NCBI RefSeq assembly: GCF_001949145.1 | Contig: NW_019091429.1 | Location: forward strand, 243,982 to 293,423 | Direction of reading: 5' to 3' | DNA from: Acanthaster planci | Taxonomy: Eukaryota; Echinodermata; Asteroidea; Valvatida; Acanthasteridae | Length of the DNA: 49,442 bases | In this document: positions 20,932 to 30,992 of the stretch, piece by piece | Numbering within the stretch: position 1 is the first letter of the stretch | Layout of the letters: each line of letters starts with the position of its first letter | Notes under the pieces: generated by a model | What the model was told of the DNA's origin: nothing | Databases searched by the model: none | What the model saw: only the letters and a program-made list of their open reading frames with translations | Position numbers and translations under genes: made by a program

Positions 20932-21190
20932 AGTAGTAGGGGTGAGTCGGTTTCACCCCCAACCACCCCCCTCACCTTATCCCCTAGACTTTACCAAGAA
21001 TACCGATCCAGACCACGGTCAAATTGAGAAAATTCTACCCCTCGACCCACAATTTTTAAAAATTTAAAAAACCAACTCGGTTTTCATAAGACCGGCATTC
21101 GATTTTACCACTGATTGGTAAACGGTTTCTCGGTAAAAGCGAGCGAAGCGAGGATGGGTGGTTGGTTGTGAAACTCGACTCACTACTACT
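20932..21190 (+). repeat. Left TIR of element 2
   Basis: Outer end AGTAGTAGGGGTGAGTCGG. It matches the reverse complement of the right TIR except for an extra block of about 49 bp (20962-21010). It includes a distinctive AAAGCGAGCGAAGCGAGG stretch. The inner edge (21173-21190) is an inverted near-copy of the outer edge, ACTCGACTCACTACTACT, so the TIR is itself bounded by inverted AGTAGTAG motifs. Confidence 0.9.
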
Positions 21191-21239
21191 GCTGCAGTTA
21201 TAAAGAGGCGCGTTAATAAAAGCGATATTAAATTTAAAA

Positions 21240-21258
21240 ACCTATATATAAAAGAAGT
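21240..21258 (+). promoter_or_regulatory. TATA-like element upstream of the first gene of element 2
   Basis: CTATATATAAAAG lies about 10 bases before ATG 21259. Similar A/T-rich boxes sit directly in front of the capsid gene (TATATTAAAATATG) and the gene at 32916 (TATATTAAAAATG), suggesting a shared promoter or start-context motif with a very short leader. Confidence 0.4.
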
Positions 21259-21690
21259 ATGAATAGAAAACCCAAACCGCAACGTCGACCTGTTTTATCG
21301 GACTTTAAGCGTTTGAAAAAATCGTTTCTAGCGGACTTTGCTAAACGATATAACGTCTCATTACCGGCGCCCGCTAAAAAGTCACTCAAAGTCAGAGCTC
21401 GTAAAAGCAATCCAAGAGAGTCAGCGTCATATCATCAGCTTTTAAAAATAGCTCAATAGACAATGAAATAGAGTTTACGGCCACGGGCGCAAATGGCAAA
21501 ATATTACGAAAGGACTTGATCACCGCGATTAAAGCGTATATTAAGCCACAAGTGATTGAAGAAGTGGACATCCGAAGAATTGGGCGCTTCAGAGACAATT
21601 ACAGAAATTGGGAACTGATACCTCATTTCTACTCGAACGACTTGATCCACTTCTTTGATTTTTACAGAAAGTATATAAGATTCAGTTCAA
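21259..21690 (+). pseudogene. Unknown basic protein of element 2
   Basis: ATG 21259 opens a Lys/Arg-rich N-terminus ('MNRKPKPQRRPVLSDFKRLK'). A frameshift near 21430 moves to another frame with 'NEIEFTATGANGKILRK' and 'RFRDNYRNWELIPHFY'. The latter ends close to the start of PolB at 21692. Total length would be about 140 residues. The basic start suggests nucleic-acid binding, and the position between TIR and polymerase fits an early gene. The family is not recognised. Confidence 0.5.
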
Positions 21691-21691
21691 G

Positions 21692-24240
21692 ATGGAAAAG
21701 TCAGGAGCAGAGAATGAAATTGGCGTTTTCACATTTACGAGCCAAAATAACGCGGTCTTTTCTAAAAAAGGATTTAAGGAAGCGTTGGATCAGCAAATCG
21801 CCCAACATAAAGAAGATGTCGAAGCTCGCGAACAAAGAGGCTCGGGCTGGGTGTTTGGTAAAGTGCACGCCTTTTATATTAACGTGGTGAAGTATAATCC
21901 GGTCGGTGCGACTTATATTCCACTACCGAGATATTTGGTTGGCAAAACAGCAAAAAGTTAAAAATAAAGATGACCAAGAGTGCATCCGTTGAGCATTGAG
22001 ATCTGCTTTAAAATTATATTCAGACAATGTCAAGCATCAGTTAAAACAAATCCAAATTACAAAATACATGACGAGCGCACCTCGACTTACACTAAAGACG
22101 ACGGCTTAAATTTTAAAAATATAACTTTTTCCACGTCAATTTCACAAATCCCGCGTATCGAATCACAAAATAATTTAGCCATTAATGTATTTGGCTATAA
22201 TGGTAAAAAAGACGGCGTTTATATTCTTTACAAAACTAAGCGCATGGACGAACCGATCAATTTACTTTATTTTGCTAAAGGCGAAATAAGTCATTATTGC
22301 TGGTTTAAGAATTTCTCACGTTTGACAGGTGATATTGATAAACATGAACACAAAAAAATACTGGTGCTTCAACTGCATGCCACACTTTCAAACGCAGGAA
22401 CGACTCGCCCGGCATCAAGAGGATTGTCAAGGATTCGACGCAGCGGCATGTAAAGTCGAATTACCCGCCAAGGGCAAAAATATTCTCAAGTTTGAAAATT
22501 ATAAAATTATTAAAAAAATTTGAATCTGTTTTAGAAAACCTACCACCAAAAGAATTAAACACAGTCAAAACACAAATTCATAAACCGTGCGGCTATTCTT
22601 ACGCGGTTGTAAGATGTGACGGCGCTTGCACTTCACGTGAAACCTAGAGGCAAAGACGCGGCAATCAATTTCGTACAGTCACTTTCCAGAGACGTTGCCG
22701 CGATTAACGAAACATTTGCAAATCCAAAGCCACTTAATTGGTCTGACAAATTACAAAAGTTTTACGAAAAATGCCGCAGATGCTTGATCTGTGAAAAGCT
22801 TATCGGGAAGAATAGCGAAGATCAATGCCAATGCCCAATTCCCAATGAACCGAAAATAAAAGAGCAAAAATTTGCCTTTAGTGTCATCAGTGAAAAAAGT
22901 GGTTACAAAGACTTTATTTGTATGACGTGTACGACGTGTACAAAGCCTATCAACAAATTCCGTAAGGTTTGCGATCATTGTCACGTGACGGGGAAGTACC
23001 GAGGCCCAGCGCACGCGAGTCGTAATTCAAAGTTAAGAGTCGTGCCGAATCAAACGGCCGTTCCGTTGATTTTACCCAAGTTTGAGAAATATGACGCGCA
23101 CTTAATTATGCAAGGCGCCTAAGCGTTTAACGGCGGTAAAGTTAGCGTCATTGCCAAAAATACCGAGAATTACATTTCGTTTTCATTTGGCCAACTCAGG
23201 TTCCTAGACTTGTTTCATTTCATGGCTGCGTTACTCGATCGACTAGTTAAGAATTCTTCACCCGATGATTTTAACCTACTTCTGGAAAGATTCCCAGAAA
23301 ACAGGCATTTACCCTTACGAGTATATCGACTCCTTTGATCGATTCCAAGAGATGAGCTTTTATAGTTCTCTGAAACAATCCACAGCGACTAAGCAAGAAT
23401 ACGCTCGTGCAGAAACATATGGCAAGCGTTTCACTGTAAAACCCTAGGCGATTACCACGATCTATACGTGGAAACGGATGTGTTACTGCTAGCGGGTGTG
23501 TAAACAGCACTACGACCTTGACCCGGCCAACTATTATACGTCACCGGGCCTGTCCTGGGACGCGCTGTTAAAACACTCGGGCGTACAATTGGAACTATTG
23601 ACAAATATAGACAAGCATTTATTCTTTGAAAGGGCTAAGAGGGGCGACATTTCTAGCGTGGGTGCAAAGCGCTATGCAAAGGCGAACAATCTCGGGTTTA
23701 AATTAAAATATTATGACCCGAATAAGCCGGAGTCACATATCATGTATTTAGACGCGAATATTTATGCAGCTGGGCCATGAGTCAGCCTTTGCCTTTTAAA
23801 GATTTCAGTTGGATTGCGGACGTGACTAAATTTACTCTTGAATATATCTAAAAATTTATCCAAGTGCGTCCAAAGGCTCTATACTCGAGATGACGTTAGG
23901 TTATCCGCAGCACTTACACGATTTTCACCACGACTTCCCACTCGCGCCCGAAAATATATCGTAACCGAATGAATGGCTGTCAGCGTATCAAAGGGATTTA
24001 ATAAACAACGGCGAGCGAATTACTTCAATAAACTCGTGTCAACTTTTAACACCAAAAATAAATACGTAGTTCTTTATTGTACGTTGTAAAAGTACCTGGA
24101 ACTAGGCCTAGAATTAAAAAAGGTACATCGTGTCATGTCTTTTAAACAAGAGCCTTGGATGAAAAGTTATATCGATAAAAATACCGAGTTACGCAAATTA
24201 GCCAACTCTGATTTTGAAAAGGATTTCTTTATTGCCGCAT
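21692..24240 (+). pseudogene. polB: Protein-primed family B DNA polymerase, truncated and frameshifted
   Basis: This gene would replicate the element. Recognisable pieces in order: 'GSGWVFGKVHAFYINV' with 'YIPLPRYL' (N-terminal region), 'FGYNGKKDGVY' and 'HYCWFKNFSRL', 'CDHCHVTGKYRG', 'KFEKYDAHLI' (exonuclease-region motif), '[17 protein letters not shown]', 'YYTSPGLSWDALLK', 'IMYLDANIYA' (motif A region), 'VHRVMSFKQEPWMKSYI' and finally 'DFEKDFF'. The pieces lie in several frames with at least eight frameshifts or stops. Coding similarity ends right after 'DFEKDFF', just before motif B should begin; motif B and motif C (the second catalytic Asp pair) are absent. I placed the start at ATG 21692 because a TATATAAG box precedes it and the N-terminal motif follows in frame. 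Confidence 0.85.
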
Positions 24241-24374
24241 ATGTCATACACAAAATGAATGAAATCTTACACCAGTGCAAGTTTAATTCTTTTGTTATCG
24301 TACGGCCAGAGCAGTTTTAATTCCAGATCGATAATCAATAGCATTTTATGTAAGTGATAGTTTAGCATATCCCC
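24241..24374. other. Junction sequence between PolB and the assembly gap
   Basis: Similarity to PolB ends near 24240. The following bases are not polymerase-like and run into the gap, so this marks the edge of inserted foreign DNA. Confidence 0.5.
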
Positions 24375-25342
24375 NNNNNNNNNNNNNNNNNNNNNNNNNN
24401 NNNNNNNNNNNNNNNNNNNNNNNNNNNNNNNNNNNNNNNNNNNNNNNNNNNNNNNNNNNNNNNNNNNNNNNNNNNNNNNNNNNNNNNNNNNNNNNNNNNN
24501 NNNNNNNNNNNNNNNNNNNNNNNNNNNNNNNNNNNNNNNNNNNNNNNNNNNNNNNNNNNNNNNNNNNNNNNNNNNNNNNNNNNNNNNNNNNNNNNNNNNN
24601 NNNNNNNNNNNNNNNNNNNNNNNNNNNNNNNNNNNNNNNNNNNNNNNNNNNNNNNNNNNNNNNNNNNNNNNNNNNNNNNNNNNNNNNNNNNNNNNNNNNN
24701 NNNNNNNNNNNNNNNNNNNNNNNNNNNNNNNNNNNNNNNNNNNNNNNNNNNNNNNNNNNNNNNNNNNNNNNNNNNNNNNNNNNNNNNNNNNNNNNNNNNN
24801 NNNNNNNNNNNNNNNNNNNNNNNNNNNNNNNNNNNNNNNNNNNNNNNNNNNNNNNNNNNNNNNNNNNNNNNNNNNNNNNNNNNNNNNNNNNNNNNNNNNN
24901 NNNNNNNNNNNNNNNNNNNNNNNNNNNNNNNNNNNNNNNNNNNNNNNNNNNNNNNNNNNNNNNNNNNNNNNNNNNNNNNNNNNNNNNNNNNNNNNNNNNN
25001 NNNNNNNNNNNNNNNNNNNNNNNNNNNNNNNNNNNNNNNNNNNNNNNNNNNNNNNNNNNNNNNNNNNNNNNNNNNNNNNNNNNNNNNNNNNNNNNNNNNN
25101 NNNNNNNNNNNNNNNNNNNNNNNNNNNNNNNNNNNNNNNNNNNNNNNNNNNNNNNNNNNNNNNNNNNNNNNNNNNNNNNNNNNNNNNNNNNNNNNNNNNN
25201 NNNNNNNNNNNNNNNNNNNNNNNNNNNNNNNNNNNNNNNNNNNNNNNNNNNNNNNNNNNNNNNNNNNNNNNNNNNNNNNNNNNNNNNNNNNNNNNNNNNN
25301 NNNNNNNNNNNNNNNNNNNNNNNNNNNNNNNNNNNNNNNNNN
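24375..25342. other. Assembly gap (968 N)
   Basis: A run of undetermined bases. Any content, including the missing part of the polymerase or the start of the Penelope-like fragment, is unknown, and the gap length may be an estimate. Confidence 0.99.
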
Positions 25343-26225
25343 CATTGTAAATCAATGCAGCAAATAGTCCCCGCTCGAAGCGTAAGCCGCGAGACGTAAC
25401 ATCGATTATTAAAGCAAGTCCGGTCGAAACATGACACCGGGTCTAGCAGTAAGTACTAGCATTATCATTTCCGGTCGAAGTGTAATCCGCAGAATAGATT
25501 TTATTCACTTCATACCCGTACGTACCCGTATATAAACAACCAATTCTATCTTGTTATAAACTGAACCATAAACATTATACAGACTAATACAATAAAAAGA
25601 TAATCGATGACTCGCGGTGTCGTGTTGCTGGTAGCGACGTTTCGGCTGCTAGTGCTGCTAGCCTTCATCAGGCAACTGAAGTTTGGATGCTGCAGGGTCT
25701 ACTATATACCGCTAGACCGCGTCCTCCGCGTGTCCCCCGCCGTGTATTGCGGACGCAGTACGGCGACCTCAGCGGGCGTCGCACGCTCCACCTCGTGGGC
25801 GTGAGGGGGCGTGTCCACATCAGCAGCCATGAGGCGTTGATCTCTTTCGACGTCGTGTCTTTGTTTACCAACGTCCCCATAGACGGCGCTTGCTGTGTGG
25901 CACTTCGTCGCCTGGAGGAAGACCCTGAGTTGCCTGATCGGACATCGCTTTCCCCTGCTGAGATCGTCTCCTGCTAGAGTTTGTCCTGCGTTCCACGTAT
26001 TTCCTATACGATGGATCGTACTACGAACAGACAGACGGAGCAGCTATGGGTTGATCGGTGTCAGCGGTTGTTGCCGGCCAATCTGTACATGGAATCGTTC
26101 GAGGAGGAAGCCCTGCAGAGTTGCCCACCCGACTGCCGTCCTACCCTGTGGAAACGGTACGTCGATGACACCTTTGTCATTGCACCACGGGATCAATCAA
26201 TTCGTTGATTGCATAGGTTTTATAT
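25343..26225 (+). mobile_element. Penelope-like retroelement fragment (reverse transcriptase)
   Basis: The + strand encodes, in three frames, the reverse transcriptase core of a Penelope-like element: 'ALISFDVVSLFTNVPI' (block with the first catalytic Asp), an acidic helix 'LRRLEEDPELPDRTSLS', 'VVANLYMESFEEEAL'-like residues and 'LWKRYVDDTFVIAP' (YVDD box). Frameshifts lie near 25970 and 26050. No GIY-YIG endonuclease domain remains. Upstream (25343-25600) there are three spaced copies of a motif based on GTCCGGTCGAA / GCTCGAAGCGTAA, probably part of the terminal region. Confidence 0.75.
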
Positions 26226-26245
26226 AGCTACATTGATTCATAATC

Positions 26246-26969
26246 CTAAGGCCCATGACGGTTATAAGAATGAAATTCCGCCACACGGTCATTTATGACC
26301 GCCTTCAAATGGCCGCGTGATGATAGGTAAGTGACCTCGTTTGTGTAGGGGGAGGTGGTGTTTGCGCTGGCATTGTAACAGGAAATCAAGCTACTCCGCA
26401 AGACTGCAGTAATGCTGTATGGTTTATAAATAAGGAATTCCGAAGCGGCATCCACAAGGTGCACCCCACCTGATAAATATAAATTCTGCCGCCACCACTC
26501 AATTTGGGGGTGAGCAATCAACCAACCCAGCGCCCTGTGGAAAAGATTGCCCACCGAACGGTTAAGGGCTGGTCTGGTGCGCTCGACCAAATTTTGTCTG
26601 TTAGCGGAGGGATAGGAGACCCTTGGCAAAATCTCCGACCAGTAAATGATTGAGTGTGGTAATAATGCTCGGGTGACGGCAAGAATTTGTTTAATCCCCT
26701 CGAGCTTTGATTTCTTGGGGACGTAGCCCAGATCGTTGGAGCCAACGTGTAAGATGATCCATGTTGGCGATGCTTGCTCCGCCAGCCAGCAGCTGTGAAG
26801 GAAGTCGTTGAATTGGTCCAGCTGCAGGCCCCGCCTACCGATCCAGCGAACAGTTGCCAGCCCATCAAGTACCTCCCCCCAAGGAGAGGATAACGCCACA
26901 CGGGAGGTCCAATGGATGAACGAGTCGCCAACCACCCAGACAAGGGGCTTGATGTCGATTGGCGGGTTT
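26246..26969 (-). CDS. SGNH/GDSL-type hydrolase ORF of a tyrosine-recombinase retroelement
   Basis: An almost intact frame of about 240 residues. Block I is 'VWVVGDSFIHW' (GDS with the nucleophilic Ser), block III is 'ILHVGSNDLG' (G-x-N-D oxyanion-hole motif), and 'GGVHLVDAAS' near the C-terminus is in the position of the final catalytic block, where the usual order D-x-x-H is not clear. No stop-free ATG start is visible; the frame is open from about 26969. SGNH hydrolase ORFs are known in some tyrosine-recombinase (DIRS/Ngaro-type) retroelements, and the tyrosine recombinase lies directly upstream on the same strand. Their substrate is unknown. Confidence 0.7.
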
Positions 26970-27102
26970 GCTCATGGAAGTAAAACAGAAATTAAATAGC
27001 TATCAATACTTAATGAAAAGTTAGCGTATGGTTGGAATCACGGTTGTTTTTGGTGTGGGGTAACATGACCCCAGTGTACAAAATAGCCACAAATTTGAAA
27101 AC

Positions 27103-27365
27103 TCATGGGAGAAGGTCCCTGCTAATACGACTATAGCGGTGGTAAACGCCTGACTGCCAACGACCCATCTGTTGGATCTCATTTTCAGGAATTCCCGCCA
27201 TTGCGGCTGCTTTGGCCGCACCAATCCGGAAGGAATGAGAAGTATAACGGGTATCATGAATGCCAATGAAGCCAAGGGCTCGCCTTAAAAGAGCGGTGAA
27301 TTGAGAACGTGTAATTGGAGAACCATCAAAATGGGACAGGAAATTGCTGAAATGCTGAGGACACC
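27103..27365 (-). pseudogene. Tyrosine recombinase C-terminal domain (DIRS/Ngaro-type), fragment
   Basis: The segment from about 27365 down to 27103 encodes the catalytic C-terminal part of a tyrosine recombinase: 'YTSHSFRIGAAKAAA' supplies H-x-x-R, then 'MGRWQSGVYHRYSR' supplies the W and the nucleophile Tyr. The N-terminal catalytic Arg region is absent. It is joined in frame to integrase sequence on its N-terminal side, creating a 130-codon chimeric ORF (27103-27495). The SGNH ORF follows downstream, so this block is a 5'-truncated retroelement. Confidence 0.8.
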
Positions 27366-28323
27366 TGCTGAGGTCTTTGACGAAACTTCTATTGGGTCCG
27401 TTTAATAAGTAATATAAAGTGGGACCCGTTTTTACCCGCCGAGAATTGACTCGTTTAAATTGACTGGTGCGTTTTTCAATTTGATAAACGTCCACTAACC
27501 AAACTGGGTTTGTCGCTCTTCTGACAGTTCCACCCTCTTGCTCACCCGGGTAATATAAATACTTACGATCACGTCTGGAGGAAGTTCTCGTTTGATCGCT
27601 CTTCGAGGTGCTGCTGGTGTTTTTTCCCCCCGTCTAATTTGATAGCTTCTGCACGCTCTTTGTCAATTTAACGCGATTTTCCTCGTTTAACGATTTCACG
27701 ACTTGAGGCAAACGTTCTACCCATTCCACGTTACGCTCACCCACGTTTAACATTTATTGAGTGCATTAATGACCGAATAATCGCTCGGCCAATATACGGT
27801 TAAATCGCTCGACGATTCCCTGTGACCAATGAACGGCTCTCTTGTTTGAATTTCTACCCCATATTTAACCATCAACTTTTTAAACTCGCCTTTAAATTCC
27901 GATCCCGAGTCTACCATTATAAATTTAGGTCAAGTTAGAGGTGACCTTTTATAAATTTGTTTCACGGCTTCAGATGTTTGCTCAGCCGTTTTACTGGTCA
28001 ACGGTTCTGCCTCTTTATACCGCAAACCGACGTCTACTATCGTTAAAGCGTATTTAAACGTTTTTCTTTTAACTCGGTCCCAGGTGAATATAATATATCC
28101 ATTTGGTGGGCGTAATTTGGGGCCACAAATTCTAACTGTAACGTCATTGGTCGCGGTACGTACGTAGGTGCGGTAAATATATTTGCCAAGCGGCTTGCTT
28201 TCTTAGCCAGGATCGCACGGTTGACTTGTCTGCACCGGTCTTTTCGTGTAAATGATCGACGGTGCTTTCTCCTTTCCAATAGCCTTGTGGGCTATAAAAC
28301 AACTTTGAAAATTCTTGGTCCAT
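27366..28323 (-). pseudogene. int: Retrovirus-like DDE integrase of element 2
   Basis: The enzyme inserts Polinton DNA and makes the target duplication. ATG 28323 opens 'MDQEFSKLFYSPQGYWKGE', an N-terminal region typical of Polinton integrases, followed by 'KQAAWQIYLP' and 'PTYVPRPM'. The catalytic triad is visible: Asp in 'HQMDILYSP' (about 28098), Asp in 'IMVDSGSEFKG' (about 27910) and Glu in 'GIVERFNRILAERLFG' (about 27809), with roughly 34 residues between the last two, as in DD35E. The C-terminal chromodomain-like part includes 'YLYYPGEQEGGTVRRA' and 'GPTLYYLLNGPNRSFV', where it is cut by the tyrosine-recombinase fragment. Several frameshifts and stops disable it. Confidence 0.85.
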
Positions 28324-28335
28324 TTTAAAATAAAA

Positions 28336-28730
28336 TTAACTTAACCGATACGCTAAAAAACAGACTAATGCCGTCCCAGATTTAATCCATATAAATTCGC
28401 GAATTTTTTTATCTTCGGAAATCTGATAATTTAGGTTCTGGCGGCAATGGCATTATATTTTTACCTGTTAATTCACTGCAGACCCGTAACGCTTCGTCCA
28501 CATTTACAAACGTTTGCTGGCTCGCGCGTTCTTGTCGCATTCTCTCGTTTAAAAAAGTCCAACATATGAACACGATCTTGCTCCCGAGATTCTTTCGCTT
28601 TTGCCAATTGCTCTAGAGCTAAATCGTGACGCTTTCGTTCCTCTTCGACCTTACTTTTTGATAAACTGCTAAATAAAAACTTTGAACCCGTAAATGCCAA
28701 AGCGTTCACTACCGCTCCTCCTACCATCAT
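28336..28730 (-). pseudogene. Small membrane / coiled-coil protein of element 2
   Basis: ATG 28730 opens 'MMVGGAVVNALAFTGSKFLF', a hydrophobic N-terminal segment, then a charged coiled-coil-like region ('VEEERKRHDLALEQLAKAK'). Frameshifts near 28545 and 28385 lead through 'CSELTGKNIMPLPPEPKLSD' to a hydrophobic C-terminal segment ('SGTALVCFLAYRL'). The protein would be about 130 residues with a membrane segment at each end. Similar proteins occur in cnidarian Polinton-like elements as uncharacterised proteins; the function is unknown. Confidence 0.55.
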
Positions 28731-29042
28731 TAAAGCACTTCCCGTTTTTTTAAAATATGTAATTTAAAATATAAATAGCGAAATAAAAGTTAACTGAAAT
28801 TCAAACCGATCAAACAAATATCGAAGAGATGCTTGGTGACATGCGTGCCGACGGAGATCACAACGGCGACATGGTTTTAAAAATTCAATCTTAAACGCTT
28901 AGAAAGCGAAATCAATTAATGGAATATGAAGACCTATTTTTCGCAGCCGATGTATCCTTTGTCGTATTTTCTTTCCTCTCTAAGATTTTCCGGTAAATTA
29001 TACTTTTATAATACTTTCATTATAAATCGTTTATATTAAAAT
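28731..29042. promoter_or_regulatory. Divergent intergenic region of element 2
   Basis: It separates the minus-strand integrase/membrane-protein group from the plus-strand capsid group. It has TATA-like boxes facing each way (TATAATTTAAAATATAAAT near the left side; ATAAATCGTTTATATTAAAATATG at the right side). A short frame with 'MLGDMRADGDHNGDMV' is present but not supportable as a gene. Confidence 0.4.
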
Positions 29043-30265
29043 ATGTCTCAACAGTACACCAAAAAACTAAACCCAAGTCGCAGGCTAAAAATACCTCGTG
29101 CGATCAAAGGCGAAAGACGCGAAGTTGTAATTACCTATAACCCGAACATCATAGCTGCAGGTCACACGCTAAACGTAAAATTCCCCGCTTTAGGCATAGA
29201 CGACGTAATAGTACCCGGCACGGCAAAGTTGGATTTTAAACTCGATTTAGACGGCACCACCGATGACAACCGTCCGTGTGTAACAATGTGGCGAGAAACT
29301 TGGTTTTAGAAATCAACGTAAGTCTCCAGGGTAATAAAATCGTAAGTACCGAGACGCAGGGGAATTTCACAATTTTAAAGACAACTAGCACCGGTGTCAC
29401 AGACGAAAAATATGGCGTACTTTGGTTTAGTACAAGAAAACGTGGCCAAGTTGCCTTTAGGTGCGGGCGATGCAAGTGCGGTTACAAACAACGGTAAAAA
29501 TAAAGCAATTGCAGACGCTTTTAAAAATCGATACGCGATTCCATCAGACACCCCGATGTTGACAGACCACGGACTTTTTTATCCATCGGGGTTTAAGGAG
29601 CCTCAGACGTATCAGTTGATTTTTAACGGACATGACAAAGTGGTTAACTCGACAGACGCGGCAGCGGAATATTCAATTTTGGATTTGACTTTAGAATAAG
29701 AAGTTGTTACTAACCGAGACCTGGCCCAAGCTTTGAAACTAAAATGTAGAGGCCCAGTCTATTACCTATTCAACCTAAGTCGGATACATTATGAGACATT
29801 AGCATCGATCAAACGATCAAGAGCTTAAAAGGCGTTTTAATTTTGTTCAAAGATCCGGTCGTTAAAAACCCTCAAAGATTTTACAACCCGCACATCACAA
29901 AAACGGTCGTCACGGTCGAAGGCAAGCTAAATCAATTGTATTCACAAGGGCTATTTGAATATCCGCATTTTAACGAAGTCAACAAGTACTTTGGGGACTT
30001 GGACACCAAATCGGCTCGCGCGGTAGCCAAAGACCTAAACTTAACCGGGGTTGATATGGCCGACTATCTGAAAGACAAGTACGGTCTATGGCTCAATTTT
30101 AGGAGCTCGGACGACAATTCCGCTCATGGGTCGGGTAGGCCGCTGGGAGGTGGTGGCGACATATCGATACAGATGGAGCGACAAGCAGAAACCGCAGGAG
30201 CTTTGACGATGTACGTGTTTTTGGTCATGGACGTGCAGTTGACTATCGAGGACGGGAATTTTTAG
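29043..30265 (+). pseudogene. Major capsid protein of element 2
   Basis: Polinton-like elements encode a double-jelly-roll capsid protein, and this gene matches that class by its segments: 'LNPSRRLKIPRAIKGE', 'VVITYNPNIIAAGHTL', 'DDVIVPGTAKLDFKLDL', 'LTDHGLFYPSGF', 'FYNPHITKTVVTVEGK', 'LNQLYSQGL', 'KYGLWLNFRSSDDN' and 'TMYVFLVMDVQLTIEDG'. The gene would be about 400 residues. It changes frame near 29280, 29400 and 29700-29820, with one stop region between. It follows the divergent promoter region and is first in a plus-strand group with the packaging ATPase. The call rests on recognition of segments, not on a search. Confidence 0.75.
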
Positions 30266-30311
30266 AGTCTAGTGTACTAGGCTTAGTTAAATAAGTCGGA
30301 GTTAAATTAAA

Positions 30312-30952
30312 ATGAACCAGATGTTTAAAAATCCACACTGCGCTTTGATCGTGGGTAAAACCGGGTCGGGTAAGACTCAGTGGATTGTGGATCTTTTGGA
30401 AACAGAATATAGGTTGGCGTTTGAGCGATTGTGATTATTTGTTCCACGTTATTCAAGAATAAAACTTATTTGGATGTTGGCTGTGGGTCTGTGTGGACGA
30501 CGGTGTTTATTTATGTGACTTAGATCGAGAAAGACTTGAATTAAACGAGGCGATTGAACTTTACGAGAAATTATTTGACGGGGTAAATAACGTATTTACG
30601 TTATTTATTATCGACGACTGTGCCTCGGATCAAATTATAAAGTATCGTAAAAAATCTAAAGAAAAGAATACATGTGCCTTAAGTAAGATGGCTTTTAGCG
30701 GTAGACATTATTTACATAGCTGTTGGTTATTGAGTCAAAAGTGTAATTCCGTGTTAAAGGACTACCGCGAAAATACTGCGTGGACCGCTCTATTTCATTG
30801 TAAGGATCGAAATAGCTTCGACCAGTGTTTAGACGAAAATGATGTAATACCCGATGTAAAAAAGAGAAGAGATTAAAAACCATTTGAGAGATGTGAAGTT
30901 TAGTAAGTTAGTTTTAAATACCAAACTACCCGTCTCGTGGTTTTCAATGTGA
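30312..30952 (+). pseudogene. FtsK/HerA-type genome-packaging ATPase of element 2
   Basis: ATG 30312 leads to Walker A 'IVGKTGSGKTQWIVDLLE' at residues about 14-31. After a frameshift near 30430, Walker B appears as 'VFTLFIIDDCASDQII', followed by 'MAFSGRHYLHSCWLLSQKCN' (with a Gln in the sensor position). A second frameshift near 30870 gives a C-terminal end 'NHLRDVKFSKLVLN'. About 213 residues, normal for the A32-like ATPases that pump DNA into Polinton and virophage capsids. It lies directly downstream of the capsid gene. Confidence 0.82.
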
Positions 30953-30992
30953 ATAAAAATGATAAAATGTATTAATGTAATATTGAATTAAG

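Noticed and set aside
24267-25437. Long minus-strand open frames of over 320 codons
   Set aside because: They consist almost entirely of undetermined residues across the 968-base gap and carry no information.
25607-25690. Hammerhead ribozyme
   Set aside because: A CTGATGA and GAAAC core is visible on the minus strand, but no acceptable helix III or cleavage triplet could be paired by eye; kept only as a low-score observation.
26518-26943. 141-codon minus frame overlapping the SGNH ORF
   Set aside because: Out-of-frame shadow; the other frame has the GDS and G-x-N-D blocks.
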